Of a stretch of 35,913 nt of DNA, positions 27,301 through 35,913 are shown piece by piece. Where the stretch lies: assembly GCA_021287185.1 (NCBI GenBank), contig JAJTAZ010000008.1, forward strand, positions 1 to 35,913. Direction: 5' to 3'. The translations under genes and the position numbers were made by a program. Positions within the stretch are counted from its first letter, which is position 1; each line of letters opens with the position of its first letter. This DNA is from Burkholderiales bacterium. GTDB lineage: Bacteria; Pseudomonadota; Gammaproteobacteria; Burkholderiales; Burkholderiaceae. The notes below the pieces were generated by a model. It saw only the letters and a list, made by a program, of their open reading frames with translations, did no database searches and was not told the DNA's origin.

Positions 27301-28657
27301 ATGGGTGCAATTGAATCGCTTTACCTTCAATCAACACGGGCTCAAAGGCTTGAATACCCAAACGGTGCAAGGTTGGCGCACGGTTGAGCAATACTGGATG
27401 TTCGCGAATCACTTCTTCCAAAATATCCCAAACCACGGGCTCTTGCATTTCGACCATGCGTTTGGCAGACTTGATGGTGTTCGCCAAACCTTGGGCTTCG
27501 AGTTTGTTGTAAATGAAAGGTTTGAACAATTCCAAAGCCATCAATTTGGGCAAACCGCATTGGTGCAATTTCAGTTGCGGGCCCACCACAATCACCGAAC
27601 GACCTGAGTAATCCACCCGTTTACCCAACAAGTTTTGACGGAAACGACCGCCTTTACCTTTAATCATATCGGCCAAAGACTTGAGCGCGCGTTTGTTCGC
27701 GCCTGCCATGGCTTTACCGCGGCGGCCGTTGTCCAGCAAGCTATCGACCGCTTCTTGCAGCATGCGTTTTTCGTTGCGTGTGATGATTTCAGGCGCGCGC
27801 AATTCCAACAAACGTTTCAAACGGTTGTTACGATTAATCACACGGCGATACAAATCGTTCAAATCAGAAGTGGCAAAACGACCACCATCCAAAGGCACCA
27901 ATGGACGCAAATCGGGTGGTAATACAGGCAACACCTCCATAATCATCCATTCGGGTTTGATGCCCGAACGAGTGAAGGCTTCCAAGACTTTTAAACGCTT
28001 GGCGATTTTTTTGATTTTCGCTTCTGAATTGGTGGTTTTGAGTTCCTCACGCAGTTTTTCAACTTCAGCGGGTACATCCAGTTTTTGCAACAATTCACGA
28101 ATACCTTCTGCACCCATCAAAGCACGAAACTCATCACCGTATTCTTCAGATTTAGCATAGTAATCATCTTCGGTCATGATTTGGCAGCGTTTGAGCGGCG
28201 TCATACCCGGCTCAATCACCACGAATGCCTCAAAGTACAACACACGTTCAATGTCACGCAAGGTCATGTCCAAGACCATACCCAAACGAGATGGCAATGA
28301 TTTCAAAAACCAAATATGCGATACAGGTGAAGCCAAGTCAATGTGACCCATGCGCTCACGACGCACTTTGGTCAAAGTCACTTCCACACCGCAACGCTCA
28401 CAGGTCACACCACGGTGTTTGAGGCGTTTGTATTTGCCACACAAACACTCATAGTCTTTGACGGGGCCAAAAATTTTCGCGCAAAACAAGCCGTCGCGTT
28501 CGGGTTTGAATGTGCGGTAATTAATGGTTTCAGGCTTTTTCACTTCGCCATGCGACCAAGAACGAATTTTCTCAGGCGAAGCCAAGCCAACTTTAATCAC
28601 ATCAAAGTTATCATTCGCTTGAATTTGCTTAAATAAATTGAGCATTGGATTGTTCAT
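24392..28657 (-). CDS. rpoC: RNA polymerase subunit beta-prime
   Basis: The 1421-residue protein carries the active-site magnesium motif NADFDGDQM, the N-terminal zinc site Cys71, Cys73, Cys86, Cys89 ([20 protein letters not shown]), the second zinc site ([11 protein letters not shown]), the bridge and trigger helix region ([15 protein letters not shown]) and the C-terminal [13 protein letters not shown] block. AAGGAG lies at good spacing before ATG 28657. It follows rpoB by 16 bases, as in other bacteria, and ends at a strong terminator. Confidence 0.98.
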   Translation of the reverse strand: MNNPMLNLFKQIQANDNFDVIKVGLASPEKIRSWSHGEVKKPETINYRTFKPERDGLFCAKIFGPVKDYECLCGKYKRLKHRGVTCERCGVEVTLTKVRRERMGHIDLASPVSHIWFLKSLPSRLGMVLDMTLRDIERVLYFEAFVVIEPGMTPLKRCQIMTEDDYYAKSEEYGDEFRALMGAEGIRELLQKLDVPAEVEKLREELKTTNSEAKIKKIAKRLKVLEAFTRSGIKPEWMIMEVLPVLPPDLRPLVPLDGGRFATSDLNDLYRRVINRNNRLKRLLELRAPEIITRNEKRMLQEAVDSLLDNGRRGKAMAGANKRALKSLADMIKGKGGRFRQNLLGKRVDYSGRSVIVVGPQLKLHQCGLPKLMALELFKPFIYNKLEAQGLANTIKSAKRMVEMQEPVVWDILEEVIREHPVLLNRAPTLHRLGIQAFEPVLIEGKAIQLHPLVCAAFNADFDGDQMAVHVPLSLEAQTEARTLMMASNNVLFPASGEPSVVPSQDIVLGLYYATRAKTNAKGEGMFFADVNEVQRAYAAGEVALTTRITCRIVEYDKVDAAEGTDEPTFVKRLKRYETTVGRAFLSEILPQGLSFEIMNKALKKKEISKLITTVFRKCGLRETVLFVDRLKSNGFALATRAGISIAIDDMLIPKVKESLIESASKEVKEIEQQYSSGLVTAGERYNKVIDIWGRTSDQVGKAMMDQLSTDPVKDRHGNDTREESFNAIYMMADSGARGSATQIRQLAGMRGLMAKPDGSIIETPITANFREGLNVLQYFNSTHGARKGLADTALKTANSGYLTRRLVDVTQDLVVVEDDCGTSNGVHMKALVEGGEVIEALRDRIFGRVAAADIIDPETQETVFEAGTLLEEDQVERIEKLGIDEVKVRTPLTCDTRYGLCGKCYGRDLGRGGLINKGEAVGVIAAQSIGEPGTQLTMRTFHIGGAAQRATVQSSVEAKSNGIVGFTSTMRYVTNSAGEQIVISRSGELVISDEHGRERERHKLPYGATLLQKDGDTIKAGTLLANWDPLTRPIITEYAGQVKFENVEEGVTVAKQIDEVTGLSTLVAIDPKRRGSSTTKVVRPQVKLLNDAGEEVVIPGTEHPVTIGFPVGALITVRDGQAVGRGEVLARIPMESQKTRDITGGLPRVAELFEARSPKDAGMLAEVTGTVSFGKETRGKQRLVITDLDGGQHEFLIGKDKHLTVHEGQVVNKGEVIIEGPADPQDILRLLGPEALATYIVDEVQDVYRLQGVKINDKHIEVIVRQMLRRVQITDAGDTKFIPGEQVERSDMLIENERVMAEDKQPAKYNNVLLGITKASLSTDSFISAASFQETTRVLTEAAIMGKRDELRGLKENVIVGRLIPAGTGLAFHRARANKKVHEQQRAEAEIFSAPEVEVMDFTLDDGASEVAHNATPEQE

Positions 28658-28673
28658 AGTTCAAGCTCCTTAA

Positions 28674-31600
28674 TTAGTTGTTGTCCAAATCCATGTCCAC
28701 ACCCAGTGAACGGATTTCTTTGACCAATACGTTAAACGACTCTGGCATACCCGCATCAATCTCGTGATCGCCTTTGACAATGTTGTCATACATCTTCGTG
28801 CGGCCATTGATGTCATCCGATTTGACGGTCAACATCTCTTGCAAGATGTACGACGCACCATAAGCCTCGAGTGCCCAAACCTCCATCTCACCGAAACGCT
28901 GACCACCGAACTGCGCTTTACCGCCGAGTGGCTGTTGGGTCACCAGTGAGTATGGGCCTGTTGAACGCGCATGCATTTTGTCATCGACCAAATGGTGCAG
29001 TTTCAACATGTGCATGTAACCGACCGTTACTTTGCGCTCAAATGGATCGCCTGTACGGCCATCGTACAATTGCATTTGGGTTTTGTTTGCGTTAAAGCCA
29101 AGTTTCTGGGTTTTTTCGTCTTCATCAGGGAAAGCCAAATCCAACATGCGGTGGATTTCTGCTTCTGCCGCACCATCAAATACAGGGGTCGCAAATGGCA
29201 CACCGTTGCGCAAGTTTTGCGCCAGTTCCATCAATTCAGCATCAGACAAACCTTTGATGTCTTCAGACTGACCCGATGAGTTGTAAATCCCTTCGATGAA
29301 TTTGCGCAGTTCAGCGACTTTGGCCTGTTGTTTGAGCATTTCATCAATGCGCCAACCCAAACCTTTGGCCGCCCAACCCAAATGCACCTCAAGAATCTGA
29401 CCAACGTTCATACGTGATGGGACACCCAATGGATTCAACACGATGTCCACAGGGGTACCATCGGCCATGTGTGGTAAATCTTCCACAGGCACAATCAACG
29501 AAACCACACCTTTGTTACCGTGGCGACCCGCCATCTTGTCCCCAGGTTGCAAACGACGTTTGACGGCCAAATAGACTTTGACCATCTTAATCACACCTGC
29601 TTGCAAATCATCGCCTTGGGTGAGTTTTTTGCGTTTTTCTTCAAAAGCGTTGTTGAACTGCGCACGTTTTTGTTCCAATGATTCGCGCACCGCTTCCATA
29701 TCCGCCGCAATCGACTCATCGGCCATGCGAATGTCAAACCATTTGTATGGGTCGGCAAATTCTTCCAAATACTCGGCGGTGATTTTGGTGCCTTTGGCCA
29801 ATTTATTCGGGCCACCGTTGGCCACTTTGCCAATCAATGATTTTTCCAAACGAGAAAACGCGTCACGCGCCACGATGCGCATTTGGTCTTCGAGATCATG
29901 GCGATAACGACTCAATTCCTCATCGATAATCGATTGCGCGCGGGCATCACGTGGCGTGCCTTCACGAGTGAATACTTGTACGTCAATCACCGTACCGACC
30001 GTACCACCAGGAACGCGCAAAGAGGTGTCTTTCACGTCAGAGGCTTTTTCACCGAAAATCGCACGCAGCAGTTTTTCTTCTGGGGTGAGTTGGGTTTCGC
30101 CTTTAGGCGTCACTTTACCAACCAGCACGTCGCCCGATTTGACTTCTGCACCGATGTGAATGATGCCTGACTCATCCAAACGCGACAATTGTACTTCGGC
30201 CAGATTGGAAATATCGCGGGTAATTTCTTCCGCACCCAATTTGGTATCGCGCGCCACCACCGACAATTCTTCAATATGAATCGAAGTGTAACGGTCATCG
30301 GCCACCACTTTCTCAGAAATCAAAATCGAGTCCTCGAAGTTATAGCCATTCCAAGGCATGAACGCAACCATCATGTTTTGACCCAACGCCAATTCACCCA
30401 AATCGGTCGATGCGCCATCGGCAATCACGTCACCACGGGCAACGATGTCGCCTTTTTTCACGATGGGACGTTGGTTGATGTTGGTGTTTTGATTCGAGCG
30501 TGTGTATTTAATCATGTTGTAAATATCCACACCGACTTCGCCCGCCACCGTTTCGTCATCGTTCACACGAATCACAATGCGATTGGCTTCAACGTGATCG
30601 ACCACGCCGCCACGCAGTGCTTGAACCGCTGTGCCTGAGTCAACTGCCACGGTGCGTTCAATCCCTGTACCGACCACCGCTTTTTCGGCGCGCAAACACG
30701 GTACGGCTTGGCGTTGCATGTTGGAACCCATCAACGCACGGTTCGCATCATCGTGCTCCAAGAATGGAATCAAAGACGCCGCCACCGATACGATTTGCGA
30801 TGGCGCAACGTCCATGTAATCAATGCGCTCAGGCGAGACCAACATCGACTCACCCGCTTCACGGGCAGAGACCAATTCACCCGTCAACTTGCCTTTGTCG
30901 TCCATGTCGGCATTGGCTTGGGCAATCACGAATTTGCCTTCTTCAATCGCTGACAAGTAGTCAATTTTATTGGTGACTTTTAAATTTTCAACGCGGCGAT
31001 ACGGTGTTTCAATAAAACCATATTCATTCAAGCGCGCATAAATCGCCATTGAGTTAATCAAACCAATGTTTGGACCCTCAGGCGTTTCAATCGGACACAC
31101 GCGACCATAGTGCGTTGGATGGACGTCACGCACTTCAAAGCCTGCGCGTTCACGCGTCAAACCGCCAGGGCCCAAGGCTGAAATACGGCGTTTGTGCGTA
31201 ATTTCAGACAACGGATTGGTTTGATCCATAAATTGCGACAACTGCGAAGAACCAAAGAATTCTTTAATCGCCGATGAAATCGGTTTTGAGTTGATCAAAT
31301 CATGCGGCAATAAGCCTTCTGATTCAGCTTGTGCCAAACGCTCTTTGACCGCGCGTTCAACGCGCGCCAAGCCTGAACGGAATTGATTTTCGGTCAACTC
31401 ACCGACGCAACGCACACGACGATTACCCAAATGGTCAATGTCATCAACTTCACCGATGCCGTTGCGCAAATCGACCAAAGTTTTGACCACATCCAAGATG
31501 TCTTGGTTGTCCAAAACCATCAAACCTTCGTCGGTGTCACGCCCCAAGCGACGATTGAATTTCATGCGACCCACACGTGACAAATCGTATGCGTCTTCAG

Positions 31601-32798
31601 AATAGAACAAGCGGTTAAACAGTGCTTCAACCGCTTCATCGGTTGGCGGCTCACCAGGGCGCATCATGCGATAAATCGCAATGCGTGCGGCGTTTTGATC
31701 CGCTGTTTCGTCCAAGCGCAAGGCGCTGGAAATGTACGCGCCATGGTCAAGTTCGTTGGTATAAAGCACCTGCACGCGACGCACATCGTTCGCACGCAAT
31801 TTGGCCAACAATTCTTCTGTCAACTCATCGTTGGCTTTGGCAATCACTTCGCCCGTGTCCGCATCAATGATATTTTTCGCCAACACCAAACCATAGAGAT
31901 AATCTTCGGGTACTGCGATTTCTTGCAAGCCTGCTTTTTCGATGTCGCGGATGTGTTTACCCGTGATGCGTTTATCACGCGCCACAAGCACCTTGCCCGC
32001 TTTATCTACGATGTCATAACGCGCCACTTCACCGCGCAAACGCTCAACATTGACTGGAATAAAACCACCTTCTTTGGCAAAGGTCACTTCGGTAAATTCA
32101 AAGAATGTTTCCAAAATTTGCTCAGGGGTCATGCCGATGGCTTTGAGCAAAATGGTCACTGGCATTTTACGACGACGATCCACACGGAAATACAACACGT
32201 CTTTTGGATCAAACTCAAAATCCAACCATGAACCACGGTAAGGAATGATACGCGCGGAGAACAGCAATTTACCTGAACTGTGGGTTTTGCCTTTGTCGTG
32301 CTCAAAGAACACACCTGGTGAACGATGCAACTGCGACACAATCACACGCTCGGTACCGTTAATCACAAATGAGCCAGTGGTGGTCATCAAAGGCATTTCA
32401 CCCATATACACTTCTTGCTCTTTAACTTCTTTGATGGTGGGTTTTGAGGCTTCTTTATCCATCAGAACCAAGCGCACTTTCGCACGCAACGCCGAACAAT
32501 ACGTCAAACCACGTTGTTGACATTCTTTCACATCAAAAACGGGCGGCGCGAGGTGATAACTCACAAACTCCAAACGAGCCATTTCATTGTGCGACACAAT
32601 GGGAAAAATCGATGTGAATGCTGCTTGCAAACCTGTATTTGCGCGTTGCATCGGATCAACATCGGCTTGCAAAAATTCGTAAAAAGAATGCAATTGGGTT
32701 TCGAGCAAGTAAGGAACTTGCTGCACGACTTCGCGCTTCGCAAAACTTTTACGAATGCGCTTTTTCTCGGTAAATGAGTAAGCCTGAGCTTTTGCCAT
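28674..32798 (-). CDS. rpoB: RNA polymerase subunit beta
   Basis: The 1374-residue protein begins [20 protein letters not shown], the standard beta start, with GGAG about 8 bases before ATG 32798. The frame is open 46 codons further up, but that stretch is not RpoB-like. The rifampicin pocket ([20 protein letters not shown] and following) has the usual sensitive-type Asp516, His526 and Ser531 equivalents and no known resistance change. The [14 protein letters not shown]-type block (here [18 protein letters not shown]) and the C-terminal [20 protein letters not shown] are present. It is preceded by a 445-base leader with an attenuator-like hairpin. Confidence 0.98.
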   Translation of the reverse strand: MAKAQAYSFTEKKRIRKSFAKREVVQQVPYLLETQLHSFYEFLQADVDPMQRANTGLQAAFTSIFPIVSHNEMARLEFVSYHLAPPVFDVKECQQRGLTYCSALRAKVRLVLMDKEASKPTIKEVKEQEVYMGEMPLMTTTGSFVINGTERVIVSQLHRSPGVFFEHDKGKTHSSGKLLFSARIIPYRGSWLDFEFDPKDVLYFRVDRRRKMPVTILLKAIGMTPEQILETFFEFTEVTFAKEGGFIPVNVERLRGEVARYDIVDKAGKVLVARDKRITGKHIRDIEKAGLQEIAVPEDYLYGLVLAKNIIDADTGEVIAKANDELTEELLAKLRANDVRRVQVLYTNELDHGAYISSALRLDETADQNAARIAIYRMMRPGEPPTDEAVEALFNRLFYSEDAYDLSRVGRMKFNRRLGRDTDEGLMVLDNQDILDVVKTLVDLRNGIGEVDDIDHLGNRRVRCVGELTENQFRSGLARVERAVKERLAQAESEGLLPHDLINSKPISSAIKEFFGSSQLSQFMDQTNPLSEITHKRRISALGPGGLTRERAGFEVRDVHPTHYGRVCPIETPEGPNIGLINSMAIYARLNEYGFIETPYRRVENLKVTNKIDYLSAIEEGKFVIAQANADMDDKGKLTGELVSAREAGESMLVSPERIDYMDVAPSQIVSVAASLIPFLEHDDANRALMGSNMQRQAVPCLRAEKAVVGTGIERTVAVDSGTAVQALRGGVVDHVEANRIVIRVNDDETVAGEVGVDIYNMIKYTRSNQNTNINQRPIVKKGDIVARGDVIADGASTDLGELALGQNMMVAFMPWNGYNFEDSILISEKVVADDRYTSIHIEELSVVARDTKLGAEEITRDISNLAEVQLSRLDESGIIHIGAEVKSGDVLVGKVTPKGETQLTPEEKLLRAIFGEKASDVKDTSLRVPGGTVGTVIDVQVFTREGTPRDARAQSIIDEELSRYRHDLEDQMRIVARDAFSRLEKSLIGKVANGGPNKLAKGTKITAEYLEEFADPYKWFDIRMADESIAADMEAVRESLEQKRAQFNNAFEEKRKKLTQGDDLQAGVIKMVKVYLAVKRRLQPGDKMAGRHGNKGVVSLIVPVEDLPHMADGTPVDIVLNPLGVPSRMNVGQILEVHLGWAAKGLGWRIDEMLKQQAKVAELRKFIEGIYNSSGQSEDIKGLSDAELMELAQNLRNGVPFATPVFDGAAEAEIHRMLDLAFPDEDEKTQKLGFNANKTQMQLYDGRTGDPFERKVTVGYMHMLKLHHLVDDKMHARSTGPYSLVTQQPLGGKAQFGGQRFGEMEVWALEAYGASYILQEMLTVKSDDINGRTKMYDNIVKGDHEIDAGMPESFNVLVKEIRSLGVDMDLDNN

Positions 32799-33243
32799 GG
32801 GGCACTCCATAAGAGAGGGTTGAATGGGTAATAACGGGGAACAAAAAACAACCGTTTGAAACAAATGCCACGCGCCCAAAAACACAACACGCGCAAGCAC
32901 GCAAAGACCAATCAATAGCATTTGGTGGCGAGCCACTACTCACCGCTGGCGGACAATATATATTCAGCACAATGCACAGAACCACGCATCAACAGACACT
33001 CTACGCATTGTCGGACCGAATACATACCCGACCAAATTTGGATTCTTGTCTTTGGTAAGAAAACAAAATTAAATCAACTATCGAACAAACCCATCTAAAG
33101 GGATAATTAATTTAATTTGGTTGTCTCAATTGAGCAAAAAGCCGCTCCCAAAAACCTTATTTTTCACCACAATTTTGTCTCGTTCTAAGACGGGAAAAGG
33201 CTGACACCCGAAAGCATCAGCCCATCCTTGAAAAGGCACTCGA
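32799..33243 (-). promoter_or_regulatory. rplL-rpoB intergenic region with attenuator-like hairpin
   Basis: No gene is seen in this 445-base gap. At 33199-33222, just past rplL, the minus strand forms a nine-pair stem (GGCTGA pairs with TCAGCC, then two wobbles and C-G) with a TTTCGG loop and TTTTCCC after it. In Escherichia coli a partial terminator lies at this place and lowers rpoBC expression relative to ribosomal proteins, so this is probably its equivalent. A ten-base palindrome CTCAATTGAG lies at 33125-33134. I find no convincing separate rpoB promoter. Confidence 0.6.
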
Positions 33244-33618
33244 TTATTTGAGTTCGGCTTTCGCGCCAGCTTCTTCCAATTTTTTCTTAGCGTCTTCAGC
33301 TTCTGCTTTAGAGGCACCTTCTTTAACTGCTTTAGGTGCGCCGTCCACCAAGTCTTTCGCTTCTTTCAAGCCCAAACCAGTGATTTCACGAACCGCTTTA
33401 ATCACGCCAACTTTGTTCGCGCCCACGTCAGCCAAGATGACGTCAAATTCAGTTTTCTCTTCAGCGGCTGCACCACCTGCTGCTGCAGGACCTGCTGCAA
33501 CGGCTACGGCTGCTGCAGATACACCAAATTTTTCTTCGAATGCTTTAACCAAGTCATTCAAATCCATTACAGACATCGCGCTGACCGCTTCTAAGATATC
33601 GTCTTTAGTAATTGCCAT
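33244..33618 (-). CDS. rplL: 50S ribosomal protein L7/L12
   Basis: L7/L12 forms the flexible stalk dimers that recruit translation factors. The 124-residue product has the N-terminal dimerisation domain ([20 protein letters not shown]), an Ala/Gly/Val-rich hinge (about 34-52) and the C-terminal factor-binding domain with [20 protein letters not shown] and [15 protein letters not shown] lies before ATG 33618 at suitable spacing. It follows rplJ by 60 bases. Confidence 0.98.
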   Translation of the reverse strand: MAITKDDILEAVSAMSVMDLNDLVKAFEEKFGVSAAAVAVAAGPAAAGGAAAEEKTEFDVILADVGANKVGVIKAVREITGLGLKEAKDLVDGAPKAVKEGASKAEAEDAKKKLEEAGAKAELK

Positions 33619-33678
33619 TTTGTATTACTCCAATATTGCTCGGATGAATCGTCATCCAAAAATGTGTTAAATATGAAA

Positions 33679-34176
33679 TTAAGCTGCTTCTGACGCTTTT
33701 TGTTCCGCAACCGCACCCAAAGCGCGCGCCATGCTGGAAACTGGAGCTTTCATCACGTATGCCAACTTCGACAACAATTCTTCGCGAGAAGGAATGCTGG
33801 CCAAGGCTTTAATGCCCGCCGCATCCAACAAAGAACCATTGTAAACGCCTGCTTTTAAAACCAATTTGTCATTGGTTTTGGCAAAGTCATTCAAGACTTT
33901 CGCCGCAGCCACAGCATCATTGGAGATACTGTAGAGCAAAGGTCCGACCAAATTGTCAGACAATGCTTCGAACGAAGTGCCCGCGATTGCACGACGCGCC
34001 AAGGTGTTTTTCAACACACGCACTTGAACGTCTTGCTCACGAGCAGATTTACGCAATGCTGTCAGAGCTGTTACGCTAATCCCACGATATTCAGCAACTG
34101 CCACGGTTTGTGCGTTTTCAATCAACTGCGCAACTTCTGTGACAACGGCTTTTTTACCATCAAGATTTAATGCCAT
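33679..34176 (-). CDS. rplJ: 50S ribosomal protein L10
   Basis: L10 anchors the L7/L12 dimers to the 23S rRNA and, in complex with L7/L12, represses its own mRNA. The 165-residue product has the typical [20 protein letters not shown] segment, [13 protein letters not shown] and the C-terminal L12-binding helix ([23 protein letters not shown], in part). AGGAG lies 6-7 bases before ATG 34176. The long structured leader upstream supports autoregulation. Confidence 0.98.
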   Translation of the reverse strand: MALNLDGKKAVVTEVAQLIENAQTVAVAEYRGISVTALTALRKSAREQDVQVRVLKNTLARRAIAGTSFEALSDNLVGPLLYSISNDAVAAAKVLNDFAKTNDKLVLKAGVYNGSLLDAAGIKALASIPSREELLSKLAYVMKAPVSSMARALGAVAEQKASEAA

Positions 34177-34485
34177 TTACAACTCCTACATCATTAAAAG
34201 GAACTGTCGCACTTATGTTTCGGTTGCCCGACACATAAGCCACAACACCCAACGACTTCCTCAACGACTGTGTCATTTGACTTAAATTCCTATCAAACAA
34301 CGGCAATTCATTTTCGGGGCCGCTATTCTGCGTTGGCTAAGTCAACTACAACTTGATTAAGCACGGAATTCATCCGCGCACCAACGGTCTTTGAAAGCTC
34401 GTTGTTGCGCAAAAAAAGTACGCAGCAACGACCCAAAGCTCTTTGATGCGTGATGGATTCGCCCTCCATCACGCATATTGATTAC
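34177..34485 (-). promoter_or_regulatory. rplJ leader with conserved-type hairpins (L10 autoregulatory site)
   Basis: The 309-base gap has no gene but three strong hairpins. (1) Just after rplA, ATGCGTGATGGA (34446-34457) pairs perfectly with TCCATCACGCAT (34465-34476), without a T-tract. (2) Around 34397-34430, GTTG-C-TGCG pairs with CGCA-A-CAAC around a T-rich loop. (3) At 34212-34239, 36 bases before rplJ, the minus-strand RNA gives CTTATGT/ACATAAG, one G-A mismatch, TCGG/CCGA and a GCAA tetraloop (GNRA type). The L10 leader family is known here in many bacteria; which hairpin binds L10 is inference. Confidence 0.6.
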
Positions 34486-35178
34486 TTACTGAACAGTGGT
34501 GGTGTCCACACGCACACCCACACCCATGGTTGAACTCAAAGCCACTTTACGGATGTAAACACCTTTGGATGATGCAGGTTTCAATTTAACCAATTCCGCA
34601 ACCAAGGCTTGCAAGTTGGTTTTCAACGCATCCACATCAAACGTCGCACGACCCAAAGTTGCATGAATAATCCCACCTTTGTCCACGCGGAATTGCACTT
34701 GACCTGCTTTGGCGTTTTTAACAGCCGTTTCAACGTCTGGAGTGACCGTACCGACTTTCGGGTTTGGCATCAAACCACGTGGCCCCAAGATTTGACCCAA
34801 AGTGCCGACCACACGCATCGCGTCTGGTGTCGCAATCACGATGTCAAAATCCATATTGCCCGCTTTAACTTGTTCGGCCAAGTCATCCATGCCGACAACT
34901 TCAGCACCTGCTGCTTTAGCGATTTCTGCTTTTTCGCCTTGCGCGAACACGGCCACACGCACAGTTTTACCTGTACCTGCTGGCAATACCACTGAACCAC
35001 GCACGGTTTGGTCTGATTTTTTCGGATCAACACCCAATTGAACCGCCACATCAATGGATTCTTGGAATTTTGCATTGGCACATTCTTTGACCAAGGCCAA
35101 AGCTTCATCCGCCGCATACAATTTGCTTGCGTCTACTTTTGCCGCCAATAATTTAGCGCGTTTTGATAATTTTGCCAT
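34486..35178 (-). CDS. rplA: 50S ribosomal protein L1
   Basis: L1 forms the mobile stalk near the E site and represses the rplK-rplA mRNA. The 230-residue product has [19 protein letters not shown], the [20 protein letters not shown] segment, the [20 protein letters not shown] motif and the C-terminal [16 protein letters not shown] 35178 is chosen because GGAGGG lies at the right spacing inside the end of rplK; an upstream extension of 16 codons would overlap rplK. Only one base separates it from the rplK stop, so translation is probably coupled. Confidence 0.98.
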   Translation of the reverse strand: MAKLSKRAKLLAAKVDASKLYAADEALALVKECANAKFQESIDVAVQLGVDPKKSDQTVRGSVVLPAGTGKTVRVAVFAQGEKAEIAKAAGAEVVGMDDLAEQVKAGNMDFDIVIATPDAMRVVGTLGQILGPRGLMPNPKVGTVTPDVETAVKNAKAGQVQFRVDKGGIIHATLGRATFDVDALKTNLQALVAELVKLKPASSKGVYIRKVALSSTMGVGVRVDTTTVQ

Positions 35179-35179
35179 G

Positions 35180-35611
35180 TTACACACCCTCCACGATAAT
35201 GCCCATGCTACGTGCAGAGCCTGCAATCGTACGCACAGCTGCGTCTAAATCCGCCGCTGTTAAATCGGGTTGTTTGGTTTTTGCGATTTCTTCTGCTTGC
35301 TCGCGCGTGATGGTCGCCACCTTGTCCGAATGTGGACGAGCCGAGCCTTTTTGCAACTTCGCCGCTTTTTTCAGCAAGGTCGTTGCTGGCGCGGTTTTCA
35401 TGATGAACGTGAAGCTCTTATCCGCGTACGCTGTAATCACAACAGGTACAGGTAAACCTGGTTCAACATTTTGAGTTGCCGCGTTAAACGCTTTACAGAA
35501 CTCCATGATATTCAGACCGCGCTGCCCCAACGCTGGACCGACTGGAGGAGATGGGTTTGCTTTACCCGCAGGAATTTGCAGCTTGATAAAGCCGACAATT
35601 TTCTTTGCCAT
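35180..35611 (-). CDS. rplK: 50S ribosomal protein L11
   Basis: L11 binds the GTPase-associated region of 23S rRNA. The 143-residue product has the conserved [20 protein letters not shown] and [17 protein letters not shown] blocks of the N-terminal domain and the [18 protein letters not shown] and [15 protein letters not shown] blocks of the RNA-binding C-terminal domain. AGAGGTT lies before ATG 35611. It is the first visible gene of the rplKAJL-rpoBC cluster; nusG, the usual upstream neighbour, is not within the 302 bases left in the window. Confidence 0.98.
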   Translation of the reverse strand: MAKKIVGFIKLQIPAGKANPSPPVGPALGQRGLNIMEFCKAFNAATQNVEPGLPVPVVITAYADKSFTFIMKTAPATTLLKKAAKLQKGSARPHSDKVATITREQAEEIAKTKQPDLTAADLDAAVRTIAGSARSMGIIVEGV

Positions 35612-35913
35612 TTTTTTAACCTCTATGTGAGTGGTAACGCCATTTCACCGATGTGATTTAAACCACACAACTACTTTGGCTCCTCTTGTGACTTATTTAT
35701 TTACGCACCGAATACATTCGATACGCACAGGTAAAGCCACTTAACCTTAAAACTTATTCTGAATCGTCTAATCTGTAAGAAATCGTCGCGTTGTTTACAC
35801 TTTTTTCACTAAAATCGCTTGAATTTTTTGCTTAACGAATTTTCCATCAATTTTTCATGTTGTCAAGGACTATGCGGCTTTGCCGTGAGTTTCTCATCCT
35901 TGACAACACGAAA
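35612..35913 (-). other. Region upstream of rplK with a 12-base inverted repeat at the window edge
   Basis: No gene is seen here. TGTTGTCAAGGA (35858-35869) is the perfect reverse complement of TCCTTGACAACA (35897-35908), with a small CGGC/GCCG stem inside the 27-base loop. Both arms include a TTGACA on one strand, so each could serve as a -35 box; reading toward rplK, the hexamer 17 bases on is AAAATT, a weak -10. The repeat has no T-tract and so does not look like a rho-independent terminator. A small palindrome, CGAATACATTCG, lies near 35710. Confidence 0.5.

Noticed and set aside
27681-28160. Plus-strand ORF of 159 residues inside rpoC
   Set aside because: Antisense to conserved rpoC sequence; Ser/Arg-rich shadow frame with no support.
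31695-32231. Plus-strand ORF of 178 residues inside rpoB
   Set aside because: Antisense to a highly conserved part of rpoB; composition rich in Phe, His and Gln as expected from a reverse frame.
32799-32936. 46-codon N-terminal extension of rpoB
   Set aside because: The family start [13 protein letters not shown] has a proper ribosome binding site at ATG 32798; the upstream part is hydrophobic and Cys-rich and unlike RpoB.

Overview
This window looks like chromosomal DNA of a betaproteobacterium, most likely Burkholderiales with a moderate GC content. The signs are the gene families: the fused DUF3683 FAD/Fe-S oxidoreductase, LapA/LapB beside ihfB and rpsA, the L11-L1-L10-L7/L12-RpoB-RpoC cluster, a DUF2827 fragment and an ESPR-type autotransporter fragment. 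The genus assignment is inference from protein families only; no 16S or tRNA gene is present.

The left end (1-2060) is the accessory-looking part. A perfect 23-copy ACGCC array runs off the window edge and lies inside the 5' part of a minus-strand ORF whose N-terminus resembles DNA methyltransferases of the Type III Mod kind, a layout typical of phase variation. It is divergent from an O-methyltransferase-like gene. Then come two convergent gene remnants, the N-terminus of a DUF2827 protein and the ESPR/signal-peptide start of a type V secreted protein, which meet at about 1435-1440 as if a deletion had removed both 3' parts.

From 2061 to 9704 on the plus strand lie gatC, gatA, a small lipoprotein gene overlapping gatA, gatB (together the Asp/Glu-tRNA amidotransferase), a YiiX-like papain-fold hydrolase and a class II (B12-dependent) ribonucleotide reductase. 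From 9766 to 18117 there are an AtaL-like SRPBCC protein, a lipoprotein with an internal duplication, an OmpR-type regulator with its sensor kinase, the very large FAD/Fe-S oxidoreductase and a lipoprotein cytochrome c.

From 18170 to the right end everything is on the minus strand and is core machinery. In transcription order (right to left) it is rplK-rplA, rplJ-rplL, rpoB-rpoC, slmA-cmk, rpsA, ihfB, lapA-lapB, a small conserved protein and an acyl-CoA thioesterase. The rplJ leader and the rplL-rpoB gap contain strong hairpins where ribosomal-protein autoregulation and attenuation are known in other bacteria. Rho-independent terminators separate most units, and several sit between convergent genes and could serve both strands. 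The best candidate for something new is the pentanucleotide-repeat ORF at the left edge; the rest is mostly well-known gene content with some unusual junctions and RNA structures.
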